From Planctomycetales bacterium (GTDB taxonomy: Bacteria > Planctomycetota > Planctomycetia > Gemmatales > Gemmataceae), in the NCBI GenBank assembly GCA_020054355.1, contig JAGVLI010000347.1, positions 1-7,860 of the forward strand: a stretch of DNA of 7,860 nt, in the 5' to 3' direction. The first letter of the stretch is position 1, and every line of letters starts with the position of its first letter. Under the pieces are notes generated by a model. That model saw nothing but the letters and a program-made list of their open reading frames with translations. It ran no database searches and had not been told where the DNA came from. Shown here piece after piece: positions 1 to 6,231 of the stretch. Made by a program: the position numbers and the translations under genes.

Positions 1-1623
1 GGCGCAGGCTCCGACACGGCGGCCCAGCCCGAAGCGCCCAAGCCGCAAAGTCAAACCGAGTGGCCGATGTTCGGCGGCAGTCCCCAGCGCAACCCCGTCA
101 ACTTGCGGGAAGCCGCGTTCGAGCATTGGGCGGTCGAGAAGAAAGATCAGCAGGGCAAGGTCATCAGTCCCGCTCTGAACATCAAATGGTCCGTGGCCCT
201 GGGCAGCCGAACTTACGGCGGGCCAGTGATCGCGGGCGGAAAAATTTTCATCGGCACCAATAATGGATATCCACGCAATCCCAACATCAAGGGCGACAAA
301 GGCGTGGTCATGTGCTTCCGCGAATCGGATGGTCAGTTCCTCTGGCAAGCCGTCCACGACAAGCTGGCCGGCGGCATCGCCAACGACTGGCCGAACCAAG
401 GTATTGCCTCGCATCCCGTCGTCGAGGGCGACCGACTGTACTACGTCAGCAACCGTTGCGAGCTGATCTGCGCCGACGTCAACGGCTTCCTCGACGGCAA
501 GAACGACGGCGTGCAGGACGAGCAATACCGGGACCAGATCGACGCCGACGTCATCTGGCGGCTCGACATGATGAAGAACCTCAAGGTCATGCCGCACAGC
601 CTGGCGGCTTGCTCGCCGCTGATCGCGGGCGAGTTGGTGTTTGTCGTGACGGGCAACGGCGTGGACGAAGTCCACACCAACATCCCGTCGCCCAGCGCGC
701 CCAGTTTCCTGGCGGTGGAAAAAAAGTCGGGTAAAGTCCGCTGGCAGAATAACTCGCCGACCAGCAAGGCCGTCGGCGTGGAGAAGGTGCTTGACTACAA
801 GCTGTACGAAAGCTCCGCCCTGAAAGGGTTGGTGAATCGTGGCGAAGTCCTGATGCACGCGCAGTGGTCCAACCCGGCCTACGCAATGGTGCAGGGCAAA
901 CCGCAAGTCATTTTCCCCGGCGGCGACGGCTGGCTGTATAGCTTCGAGCCGGAAACCGGCAAGCTCATCTGGAGGTTCGACGCCAATCCTAAAGACGCCA
1001 AGTGGGAAGTGGGCGGCCGGGGCGGCCGGAGTGATTTCATCGCCACCCCCGTGGTCGTCGGCGACCGGCTGTACATCGGCACCGGACAGGACCCGGAGCA
1101 CTACGAAGGCGTCGGCCACCTCTGGTGCATCGACATCACCAGGACCGGCGACGTTTCTCCGGAACTGGTGGTGGACGGCAAGATTTTCCCACCCAAGACC
1201 AAGCCGAACCCGAACTCGGCCGTGGTCTGGCATCACGGCGGTCCCACCACCAAGGAAGATGAGAAGAAGTACCATCGCGACTATTACTTCGGCCGGACCA
1301 TGAGCACGGTCGCGGTCCATAACGGCCTGGTGTTCGCCCCGGAAATCTCCGGCTACGTCCATTGCCTGGATGCCAGCACGGGCAAGCTCTACTGGGCTTA
1401 CGAGATTCCCTCCGGTATTTGGAGCAGCCCGCATGTGATCGGCGACAAGGTTTATGTCGGAATCGAGGACGGCGAGGTCTGGATTTTCGAGGCCAGTGCA
1501 ATTTGTCGCGTGCGAAAAACCATCGACATGGGCCGGCCCATCCAGTACACGGGCATTGTGGCCGTGAACCGAGTGCTATACGTGGCTACGGATTCGCGTT
1601 TGTACGCGATTGGCGGCAAATGA
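1..1623 (+). CDS. PQQ-binding-like beta-propeller repeat protein, 5' end missing
   Basis: The frame is open from base 1 to the TGA at 1621-1623, giving 540 visible residues. The start, and any signal peptide, lie upstream. The first ATG (67) is not a credible start because it falls inside the W-P-M-F-G-G motif (residues 21-26) that usually opens the propeller in planctomycete members. Propeller-blade signatures recur: G-G-P-V-I-A-G-G-K-I-F-I-G near residues 73-85, S-G-K-V-R-W near 243, E-T-G-K-L-I-W-R near 317, and S-T-G-K-L-Y-W plus S-S-P-H-V-I-G-D-K-V-Y-V-G near the C-terminus. An Asp/Gly/Asn-rich loop (about 159-170, D-V-N-G-F-L-D-G-K-N-D-G) could bind calcium. Proteins of this fold are usually exported and act as quinoprotein-like enzymes or as binding scaffolds. 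I cannot tell whether this one binds PQQ, and no substrate is evident. The stop overlaps the next start. Confidence 0.9.
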   Translation, partial: GAGSDTAAQPEAPKPQSQTEWPMFGGSPQRNPVNLREAAFEHWAVEKKDQQGKVISPALNIKWSVALGSRTYGGPVIAGGKIFIGTNNGYPRNPNIKGDKGVVMCFRESDGQFLWQAVHDKLAGGIANDWPNQGIASHPVVEGDRLYYVSNRCELICADVNGFLDGKNDGVQDEQYRDQIDADVIWRLDMMKNLKVMPHSLAACSPLIAGELVFVVTGNGVDEVHTNIPSPSAPSFLAVEKKSGKVRWQNNSPTSKAVGVEKVLDYKLYESSALKGLVNRGEVLMHAQWSNPAYAMVQGKPQVIFPGGDGWLYSFEPETGKLIWRFDANPKDAKWEVGGRGGRSDFIATPVVVGDRLYIGTGQDPEHYEGVGHLWCIDITRTGDVSPELVVDGKIFPPKTKPNPNSAVVWHHGGPTTKEDEKKYHRDYYFGRTMSTVAVHNGLVFAPEISGYVHCLDASTGKLYWAYEIPSGIWSSPHVIGDKVYVGIEDGEVWIFEASAICRVRKTIDMGRPIQYTGIVAVNRVLYVATDSRLYAIGGK

Positions 1624-2423
1624 TCCGTTCAGCAAGTAAAGACCTGTGGAGCCTGGTCCTGGATCAACCGCAAGTCGATCCAGTCGAGCTGGTCGAGGCT
1701 ATCGAGGAACAGGTGCGGCGCGGCGATCTGGATTACCGCAGCCGACTCCTGATCCACGATAGCCTCGACGCACTGGCTGATTCCTGGGGCAAGGATCGTT
1801 TGTTGGATTGGTTGCAGCGAACTCCCGAGCGCGCCACTGTCGAGGACATTTGGCATCGGCAATACGAAAAGCTGGGCTTCCCATTCCTGAAGAACCGAAT
1901 CATGGAAGCCACCCGCCCCGAAACCGTGCGCCAGTTCTTCCGGGAACTGTCGCAGCATGTGAGCCGCCCCGTCCGCCTGGAAGTAGCCGGAGCCATCGCC
2001 TTGATCTTGCCCGGCTACCTGACGCGGCGCACGGAAGACATCGACGTTGTCAATGAAGTCCCGGAGGAATTGCGTTCTCAGCACGCCGTGCTGGGACGAC
2101 TGGCCGAACGCTACGGACTGGAATTGGGGCACGTGCAGTCGCATTATTTCCCCAAGGACTGGCAACAACGGCTGCATTCCCTCGAACCGTTTGGGCAGCT
2201 GCAAATTGCCTTGATCGATGTTTACGATGTATTTTTGAGCAAGCTATTCAGCGCGCGGGACAAGGACCGCGACGACCTCCGCATGCTGCTGCCGCAACTG
2301 GACAAGGAAACCATCGTCCGCAAGCTGCGCGAGACGACCCAGGATATGCTGGCCGCCGCTGGGCTGCGGGAAAAGGCCGAAAAAAACTGGTACATCCTAA
2401 CCGGAGAATCTCTACCGTCATGA
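1620..2423 (+). CDS. Nucleotidyltransferase-fold protein, DUF6036/AbiEii-like
   Basis: The protein has 267 aa. The ATG at 1620 overlaps the upstream TGA (ATGA). The frame is open further upstream, but only inside the PQQ gene, so 1620 is the sensible start; there is no strong Shine-Dalgarno, which fits coupled re-initiation. The first 110 or so residues are helical and acidic. The nucleotidyltransferase-like core follows: A-G-A-I-A-L at 124-129, then R-R-T-E-D-I-D-V-V at 136-144 with the D-x-D pair Asp140/Asp142 expected to bind metal. A later S-K-L-F-S-A-R-D-K-D-R-D-D-L stretch (207-220) is typical of DUF6036 and AbiEii-type proteins. These relatives include toxins of type IV-like systems, but no antitoxin gene is adjacent, so a toxin role is only a possibility. 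The usual G-G/G-S before the core reads A-G here. The substrate is unknown. Confidence 0.8.
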   Translation: MIRSASKDLWSLVLDQPQVDPVELVEAIEEQVRRGDLDYRSRLLIHDSLDALADSWGKDRLLDWLQRTPERATVEDIWHRQYEKLGFPFLKNRIMEATRPETVRQFFRELSQHVSRPVRLEVAGAIALILPGYLTRRTEDIDVVNEVPEELRSQHAVLGRLAERYGLELGHVQSHYFPKDWQQRLHSLEPFGQLQIALIDVYDVFLSKLFSARDKDRDDLRMLLPQLDKETIVRKLRETTQDMLAAAGLREKAEKNWYILTGESLPS

Positions 2424-3550
2424 GCACCACCGCCACCCCCGGCACCGCCGCCGCCGACCAGGTCAAGCAGGCCCAGGACAAGCTCGACGCCCACGTGCGC
2501 GAGACCATCAACTGGCACTTCGACCCCGAGAACGGCACCCCCTTCTGGCTCGACGCCGTCGCCGGCAAGAACCCGCTGCTCAAGCTGGACTTCGATCCGC
2601 GCAAGGAAGTGAAGTCCTTCACCGACCTCAAGAAGTTCGGCCACTTCGAGGACGACTGGCTGCGCGGCGGGCCGTTGCGCCGCTGGGTGCCCAAGGCGTA
2701 CCACCAGAAGCCTATCTATGTGTTCGAGACCGGCGGCACCACCGGCATCCCCAAGAGCCGCGTCGTCGTCGAGGACCACTGGATCGACTACGAGATGTTC
2801 AGCGACACCTTGCCCGAAAAGTTCTTCCCCAAGGGCAGCAACTGGCTGATGCTCGGCCCATCCGGCCCGCGCCGGCTGCGCCTGGCCGTCGAGCATCTTT
2901 GCCAGTTCCGCGGCGGCATCTGCTTCTGCGTCGATCTCGACCCGCGCTGGGTCATCAAGCTCATCAAGAAGGGCTGGATGGAGCACCTGAAAGCCTACCA
3001 GGAGCATTGCATCGACCAGGCGATGACCGTACTGTCGGCCAGCCACGACATCAAGTGCATGTTCACCACGCCCAAGCTGCTCGATTCGCTCTGCACCCGG
3101 CTGGAGAAGGAAGGCACGACGCTGGCCAAGCAGGGCATCACCGGCGTCTTCTGCGGCGGCACCGAGATGACCTCGCAGTGGATCCGCTTCGCCATCGAGG
3201 AGTTCCTGGGGAAAGACGTGTACATCGCGCCGACCTACGGCAACACCCTGATGGGCCTGGCCGCCAGCGACCAGCCGGTGCCGCCCGACTACAAGATTTG
3301 CTACTACGCCCCGCAGCCGCGCGCCGTCGCGGAAGTGGTCGATTTCGACGACAACGACAAGCTGGTGCCGCACGGCAAGGACGGCCGGGTGATGCTGACC
3401 ACGCTGACCAAGGAGCTGTTCGTGCCGCGCTTCATGGAGCGCGACGAGGGTCTGCGCGAGCTGCCCAGCTCGAAGTACCCCTGGGACGGCGTCAGCGGCG
3501 TGAAGCCCTATCGCGGCTTCGCGGCGACGACGACGGTGGGGGTGTACTAA
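2420..3550 (+). CDS. Single-domain ANL-superfamily adenylating enzyme (EhpF/PaaK-like)
   Basis: The protein has 376 aa. Its ATG overlaps the preceding TGA (ATGA), and a weak GGAG lies 13 bp upstream. ANL motifs are clear and in order: the phosphate-binding loop T-G-G-T-T-G-I-P-K (104-112), G-G-T-E (246-249), the A5-type T-Y-G-N-T (272-276), and an A7-like segment P-R-F-M-E-R-D-E-G (336-344) whose Asp342 should contact the ATP ribose. The chain stops about 30 residues later. The mobile C-terminal domain of about 100 residues, with its catalytic lysine, is absent, as in EhpF of the phenazine (griseoluteate) pathway. By family it should activate a carboxylic acid with ATP to an acyl-adenylate. 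The acid and any acceptor are unknown, and no phenazine genes are present. The use of C/G third positions looks stronger than in the preceding gene. Family confidence is high, substrate confidence nil. Confidence 0.87.
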   Translation: MSTTATPGTAAADQVKQAQDKLDAHVRETINWHFDPENGTPFWLDAVAGKNPLLKLDFDPRKEVKSFTDLKKFGHFEDDWLRGGPLRRWVPKAYHQKPIYVFETGGTTGIPKSRVVVEDHWIDYEMFSDTLPEKFFPKGSNWLMLGPSGPRRLRLAVEHLCQFRGGICFCVDLDPRWVIKLIKKGWMEHLKAYQEHCIDQAMTVLSASHDIKCMFTTPKLLDSLCTRLEKEGTTLAKQGITGVFCGGTEMTSQWIRFAIEEFLGKDVYIAPTYGNTLMGLAASDQPVPPDYKICYYAPQPRAVAEVVDFDDNDKLVPHGKDGRVMLTTLTKELFVPRFMERDEGLRELPSSKYPWDGVSGVKPYRGFAATTTVGVY

Positions 3551-3552
3551 AC

Positions 3553-3557
3553 GGAGG
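3553..3557 (+). promoter_or_regulatory. Shine-Dalgarno GGAGG for the 62-aa gene
   Basis: GGAGG lies 8 bp before the ATG at 3566, just after the TAA of the adenylating enzyme gene. It supports the reality and start of this short gene. Confidence 0.7.
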
Positions 3558-3565
3558 GCGCGGAC

Positions 3566-3754
3566 ATGGCCGAATCCAGGTCGCTAACCAACGAGCAGCC
3601 GCACGTTTCCACCGCTGAAGAGCAGGAACGCGCTGACTGGGACATCTGCTTGAAAACTCCACCGCTTCGGCATCAGGGCACGATCCAGGTCAGGCTCAAG
3701 GCCACGGGGCGAGGCAAACCGCTGCCTGTTCCCGATCCCAGCGCGGAGGGATAG
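3566..3754 (+). CDS. Small protein of unknown function (62 aa)
   Basis: The gene starts 15 bp after the adenylating enzyme gene, behind a good GGAGG, and ends 6 bp before the next gene. The N-terminal 25 residues are polar and look disordered. The rest contains a likely beta-strand segment, G-T-I-Q-V-R-L-K-A-T-G-R-G-K-P-L-P (38-54), which is the part I would expect to be conserved. There is no signal peptide, membrane segment or recognised catalytic motif. Its position directly before the 176-aa gene suggests the two proteins work together, for example as a small partner or modulator, but this is inference from spacing only. I do not recognise a named family. The strong ribosome binding site and tight spacing argue that it is a real gene. 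Confidence 0.6.
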   Translation: MAESRSLTNEQPHVSTAEEQERADWDICLKTPPLRHQGTIQVRLKATGRGKPLPVPDPSAEG

Positions 3755-3760
3755 CGGCCC

Positions 3761-4291
3761 ATGACTGGATTGACTTATCCCTGGTATCGAGTTGTTTCCG
3801 GCGATGACCTGGAACAGGGAGACTTGATTGAAGCGTGTCCGGTGTTTCTTCCTCCCGATGACCTGGATGCAGCTTCGGCGGCCGTGACCACCTTTAACTG
3901 GGAAGAACGCGATGTGGTGGTGATGACCCAAACTTGCGACTTGGTGAAAGGCAGGGAGAAAGTAACCGAGGTGCTGCTGTGTCCCATCTGGCAGCGTTCC
4001 GAACTGACCGAAGGCTATCTGGCGACGAGCAAGGGCCTGGAGGACGCGCGGCGCGGCAATTTGCCTGGGTTCCACTTGGTGGCGGCTTGCTCCTTGGCCG
4101 GGTGGGAACGCGACGTGCGCGTGGTGGACTTTCGCCGCGTGTACTCGTTGCCTGTGGGTTTTTTGCGCCGGCAAGCCAGCCGCGCCGACCGATTGCGCTT
4201 GCTGCCGCCGTATCGAGAACACCTGGCGCAGGCGTTCGCCCGCTTCTTCATGCGGATCGGCTTGCCAGCGGACATCCCGCCGTTTCGTTGA
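3761..4291 (+). CDS. Conserved hypothetical protein (176 aa) with M-T-Q-T-C-D-L motif
   Basis: The start ATG has GGAGG (3745-3749) 11 bp upstream, inside the last codons of the 62-aa gene. The protein looks soluble, with no signal peptide or membrane helix. Visible blocks are: an N-terminal D-L-E-Q-G-D-L-I-E-A-C-P-V (16-28); D-V-V-V-M-T-Q-T-C-D-L (51-61), which looks like a buried strand followed by a functional turn; V-L-L-C-P-I (71-76); V-V-D-F-R-R-V-Y-S-L-P (121-131); and a C-terminal helical segment R-L-L-P-P-Y-R-E-H-L (145-154) continuing to F-M-R-I-G-L-P (163-169). Cysteines at 26, 59, 74 and 110 could bind metal or be redox active, but no standard spacing is present. I recall similar uncharacterised bacterial proteins with the T-Q-[ST]-C-D-L block, but no assigned function. 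It is most likely co-transcribed with the 62-aa gene. Confidence 0.75.
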   Translation: MTGLTYPWYRVVSGDDLEQGDLIEACPVFLPPDDLDAASAAVTTFNWEERDVVVMTQTCDLVKGREKVTEVLLCPIWQRSELTEGYLATSKGLEDARRGNLPGFHLVAACSLAGWERDVRVVDFRRVYSLPVGFLRRQASRADRLRLLPPYREHLAQAFARFFMRIGLPADIPPFR

Positions 4292-4309
4292 CGGCCAGCA
4301 TGGTCCTGC

Positions 4310-4345
4310 CGCAGCTGCGCCGCGACGACGGTGAGCGTGTACTAG
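4310..4345 (+). pseudogene. Possible relic of the 3' end of an ANL adenylating-enzyme gene
   Basis: Read in the frame ending at the TAG (4343-4345), this stretch gives R-S-C-A-A-T-T-V-S-V-Y-stop. The intact adenylating enzyme ends R-G-F-A-A-T-T-T-V-G-V-Y-stop. At DNA level 20 of 22 bases match between 3528-3549 and 4323-4344, including the shared position of the stop. It sits where no other gene is evident. It could be the scar of a past duplication followed by deletion. The match is short, and the ACG-rich sequence makes chance possible. Confidence 0.25.
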
Positions 4346-4384
4346 GGCAGTCTGCGGCTGTGCGGAGAACTCAGCCGGTTCGCG

Positions 4385-4401
4385 ACGCTTCGGAGAAGCG
4401 T
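4385..4401 (+). other. Small perfect hairpin (7-bp stem, 3-base loop)
   Basis: ACGCTTC at 4385-4391 and GAAGCGT at 4395-4401 are reverse complements separated by GGA. No T-tract follows, so it is not a classical intrinsic terminator. It lies between the 176-aa gene and the HicB-like gene and could mark a transcript end or be incidental. Confidence 0.3.
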
Positions 4402-4418
4402 GCTGACCTGAAGTGGTC

Positions 4419-4422
4419 GGAG
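4419..4422 (+). promoter_or_regulatory. Shine-Dalgarno GGAG pointing to an ACG codon at 4429
   Basis: GGAG ends 6 bp before the ACG at 4429-4431 but 21 bp before the first in-frame ATG at 4444. The spacing suits translation starting at 4429, where the family's conserved N-terminus also begins. Confidence 0.5.
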
Positions 4423-4443
4423 AGCTGAACGCGTTACATCGTC

Positions 4444-4734
4444 ATGATCCGCCGCACGGCGACCGGATATAGCGTGGACGTGCCCGACGTACCGGGTTGC
4501 ATTGCCACGGGGATGACCGTGGAACATGCCCGTCAGCAAATCGCCGAGGCGCTCGAAGGACATTTGGAAGTGATGCGCGACGCCGGTGAGAGCACGCCGG
4601 CGCCGGCATCCGAATTCGAGTTCTCCGTGGATGACGACGCTGGCGAAGAATACTGCAGCTGGGTTGAAGTCGAAATCGAAGCAGCCGTCTCAACCGGCGT
4701 TGCCGTTCGGCCGAAGGCCAAACGGAAGCGGTAA
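4444..4734 (+). CDS. HicB-like (HicB_lk) protein without a HicA partner; start codon in doubt
   Basis: From the ATG at 4444 the product is 96 aa. The HicB core is plain: T-G-Y-S-V-D-V-P-D-V-P-G-C-I-A-T-G (7-23), then the helix T-V-E-H-A-R-Q-Q-I-A-E-A-L-E-G-H-L (25-41) and a polar tail ending K-A-K-R-K-R. HicB proteins normally begin with a strand like M-x-Y-x-V-x-I before T-G-Y. Here the five codons just upstream read T-R-Y-I-V, starting with ACG at 4429 directly after a TGA. The true start may therefore be an ACG, or an ATG lost by mutation; starting at 4444 removes most of the first strand. HicB usually neutralises the HicA mRNA-cleaving toxin, but no HicA is found next to it on either strand. 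It is probably an orphan or solitary regulator. The C-terminal DNA-binding domain of classical HicB is not apparent. Confidence 0.75.
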   Translation: MIRRTATGYSVDVPDVPGCIATGMTVEHARQQIAEALEGHLEVMRDAGESTPAPASEFEFSVDDDAGEEYCSWVEVEIEAAVSTGVAVRPKAKRKR

Positions 4735-4786
4735 CCAACATCGCCGGCAAGAAAACCGGGACCACGAATCGGAAAGGCATCGATCC

Positions 4787-5413
4787 ATGCACTGCCGCAC
4801 TGGTCTGAAAACGTTGCTTCTCCTGGTCTGTCTGCCTGTATTCGCCCTCGCCGCTGACCCGCCCAAGCAGCCGCGCGTGCTGCTGATCGGCGATTCGATT
4901 TCCATCGGCTACACGCCGCACACGACCAAGCTGCTGGAAGCCAAGGCGAAAGTCACGCACCATGCCGGCAACGCCCAGGACACGCGCAACGGCCTGAAAC
5001 TCCTGCAATCCTGGCTGAAGGACGGCCCCTACGAGGTCATCCACTTCAACTGGGGCCTGTGGGACCTGGTCGATGGCGGCAAGGCGGCGCCCATCGACGA
5101 GTACGAGAAGAACCTGCGCGAGCTGGTCAAGCAATTGAAGGAAACGAAAGCCAAGCTGATCTGGGCCAGCACCACGCCGGTGCCCGAAATCAACGGCCGC
5201 AAGCGGCGCGACACCGACGTGGTCGCCTACAACGCCGTGGCCAAGAAGATCATGGAGGAGAACAAGATTCCGATCGACGACCTGTACGAATTCGCCAAAC
5301 CGCAGCTCGACAAGATCCAGCAGAAGAACGACGTGCATTTTTCCAAGGCAGGCTCCGAGGAACTGGCGAAGCAGGTGGCGCGGAGCATCGAGAAGGCGCT
5401 GGAAGGGAAGTGA
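4787..5413 (+). CDS. Secreted SGNH/GDSL-type hydrolase
   Basis: The protein has 208 aa. The ATG at 4787 is preceded by GGAAAGG (4771-4777) at 9 bp and begins a signal peptide: two basic residues, a leucine-rich core (T-L-L-L-L-V-C-L, 9-16) and a likely cut after A-L-A (20-22). The frame is open further upstream, but that part overlaps the HicB-like gene. SGNH blocks: block I I-G-D-S-I-S-I-G (34-41) with nucleophile Ser37; block II around Gly61; block III F-N-W-G-L-W-D (87-93) with Asn88; block V N-D-V-H-F (181-185) with His184. The Asp usually three residues before the catalytic His is Asn181, so a Ser-His dyad or a different acidic partner is implied. Family members are esterases or acetylesterases, often acting on sugars or glycans; the substrate here is unknown. 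It probably acts in the periplasm or outside the cell. Confidence 0.88.
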   Translation: MHCRTGLKTLLLLVCLPVFALAADPPKQPRVLLIGDSISIGYTPHTTKLLEAKAKVTHHAGNAQDTRNGLKLLQSWLKDGPYEVIHFNWGLWDLVDGGKAAPIDEYEKNLRELVKQLKETKAKLIWASTTPVPEINGRKRRDTDVVAYNAVAKKIMEENKIPIDDLYEFAKPQLDKIQQKNDVHFSKAGSEELAKQVARSIEKALEGK

Positions 5414-5421
5414 GGCGAGCG

Positions 5422-6201
5422 ATGCCGTCGCCGTTTCCGGGCATGGACCCGTACATCGAAGCAACTGGTGAATGGGGCGACTTTCATACGAGCCTCCTGG
5501 CGGCGGTGCGCGGCAAACTGAATGCCGTGCTGCCGCGCCGCTACCGCGCCAAGGTCGATCTGTTTGTCTTCATCCACGAGCCATCCCGCAGGCGCCGGCG
5601 GAGATATTATGTGGAGCCGGACGTGTATGTCGTCGAGCGATCCCGTGCGCGGCCTGCCGATAGCGCAACTGTGTTTGCTGCGCCTTCAGCGACGATTACC
5701 TTGCCGCCGATCCGTAAGAAACACAAGTCAGTTTTGATTGTTGATCGGCAATCCGACCGCGTCGTGACGGTGATCGAAGTGCTGAGCCCATCAAACAAAG
5801 TGGCTGGAGACGACCGGACAGATTACCTCCACAAACGGGGCGAGTACCTCGGGAGCCGGGTCAACTTGGTGGAGATCGATTTACTCCGGGGCGGCCCGCG
5901 CTTGCCGCTCAGCAGACCGGCTCCCGCGATCCGAGACTATTACGTAATGGTTTGTCGTGCGTGGGAGTTCCCGCGCGCCGACCTGTGGGATTTCACGATC
6001 CGCGACGTGCTCCCTGGTATTCCGATCCCGCTGGCGGAGGACGTTCCAGATGCGATCCTGCCACTGCGCGCATGTGTTGATCGAGCTTACGATGAAGGGT
6101 CTTACGATACCGAACTCGACTACGAAAGTCCGCTGACGCCGCGGCTCAGTAAGGCTGACGCCGTCTGGGCGCGCGAACTGCTGGCCGCCCGCTCGAACTG
6201 A
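5422..6201 (+). CDS. DUF4058 family protein, array copy 1
   Basis: The protein has 259 aa. The ATG at 5422 is 8 bp after the hydrolase stop, with GAGG (5412-5415) 6 bp upstream; the frame extends back inside the hydrolase gene, but the family's hallmark N-terminus M-P-S-P-F-P-G-M-D-P-Y fixes the start. Conserved segments: E-P-D-V-Y-V (65-70), V-I-E-V-L-S-P-S-N-K (117-126), H-K-R-G-E-Y-L (137-143), N-L-V-E-I-D-L-L-R (148-156), D-Y-Y-V-M-V-C-R-A (172-180), I-R-D-V-L-P-G-I-P-I-P-L (193-204), and W-A-R-E-L-L-A-A-R near the C-terminus. Six consecutive arginines at 56-61 are peculiar to this copy. It has no signal peptide. DUF4058 has no established function; the PD...E-x-L pattern hints at a restriction-endonuclease-like fold (inference). 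This copy is the most divergent of the three, and its TGA overlaps an ATG (TGATG, 6199-6203). Confidence 0.9.
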   Translation: MPSPFPGMDPYIEATGEWGDFHTSLLAAVRGKLNAVLPRRYRAKVDLFVFIHEPSRRRRRRYYVEPDVYVVERSRARPADSATVFAAPSATITLPPIRKKHKSVLIVDRQSDRVVTVIEVLSPSNKVAGDDRTDYLHKRGEYLGSRVNLVEIDLLRGGPRLPLSRPAPAIRDYYVMVCRAWEFPRADLWDFTIRDVLPGIPIPLAEDVPDAILPLRACVDRAYDEGSYDTELDYESPLTPRLSKADAVWARELLAARSN

Positions 6202-6231
6202 TGCCGCGTGGAAAGACTGCGGGGAAACTGC

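Noticed and set aside
1012..1029. Tandem GGCGGCCGG repeat inside the PQQ gene
   Set aside because: It encodes G-G-R-G-G-R in a loop of the propeller protein; two units only, with no sign of a regulatory role.
2222..3373. Long open frame on the - strand opposite the adenylating-enzyme gene (383 codons)
   Set aside because: Its product is low-complexity, rich in Val, Ala, Gly, Leu and Asp, with no recognisable motif, while the + strand frame carries full ANL motifs. It is a by-product of GC-rich codon use.
3566..3754. The 62-aa protein as a HicA toxin partner for the HicB-like protein
   Set aside because: It lacks the HicA double-stranded-RNA-binding-type signature (the G-S-H-x-x-[MF] block) and is separated from the HicB-like gene by the 176-aa gene.
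4385..4401. Intrinsic terminator after the 176-aa gene
   Set aside because: The 7-bp hairpin has no following T-tract and the downstream DNA is mixed in composition, so I list it only as a hairpin.
3934..4428. Frame of 164 codons on the + strand overlapping the 176-aa gene and running to the TGA before the HicB-like gene
   Set aside because: The product is Arg/Ala/Gly-rich without motifs. The overlapping 176-aa frame has a better start and structured blocks.
4442..5464. Long open frame on the - strand opposite the HicB-like and SGNH genes (340 codons)
   Set aside because: It lies antisense to two well-supported genes and has no family motifs; its composition is that of a shadow frame.
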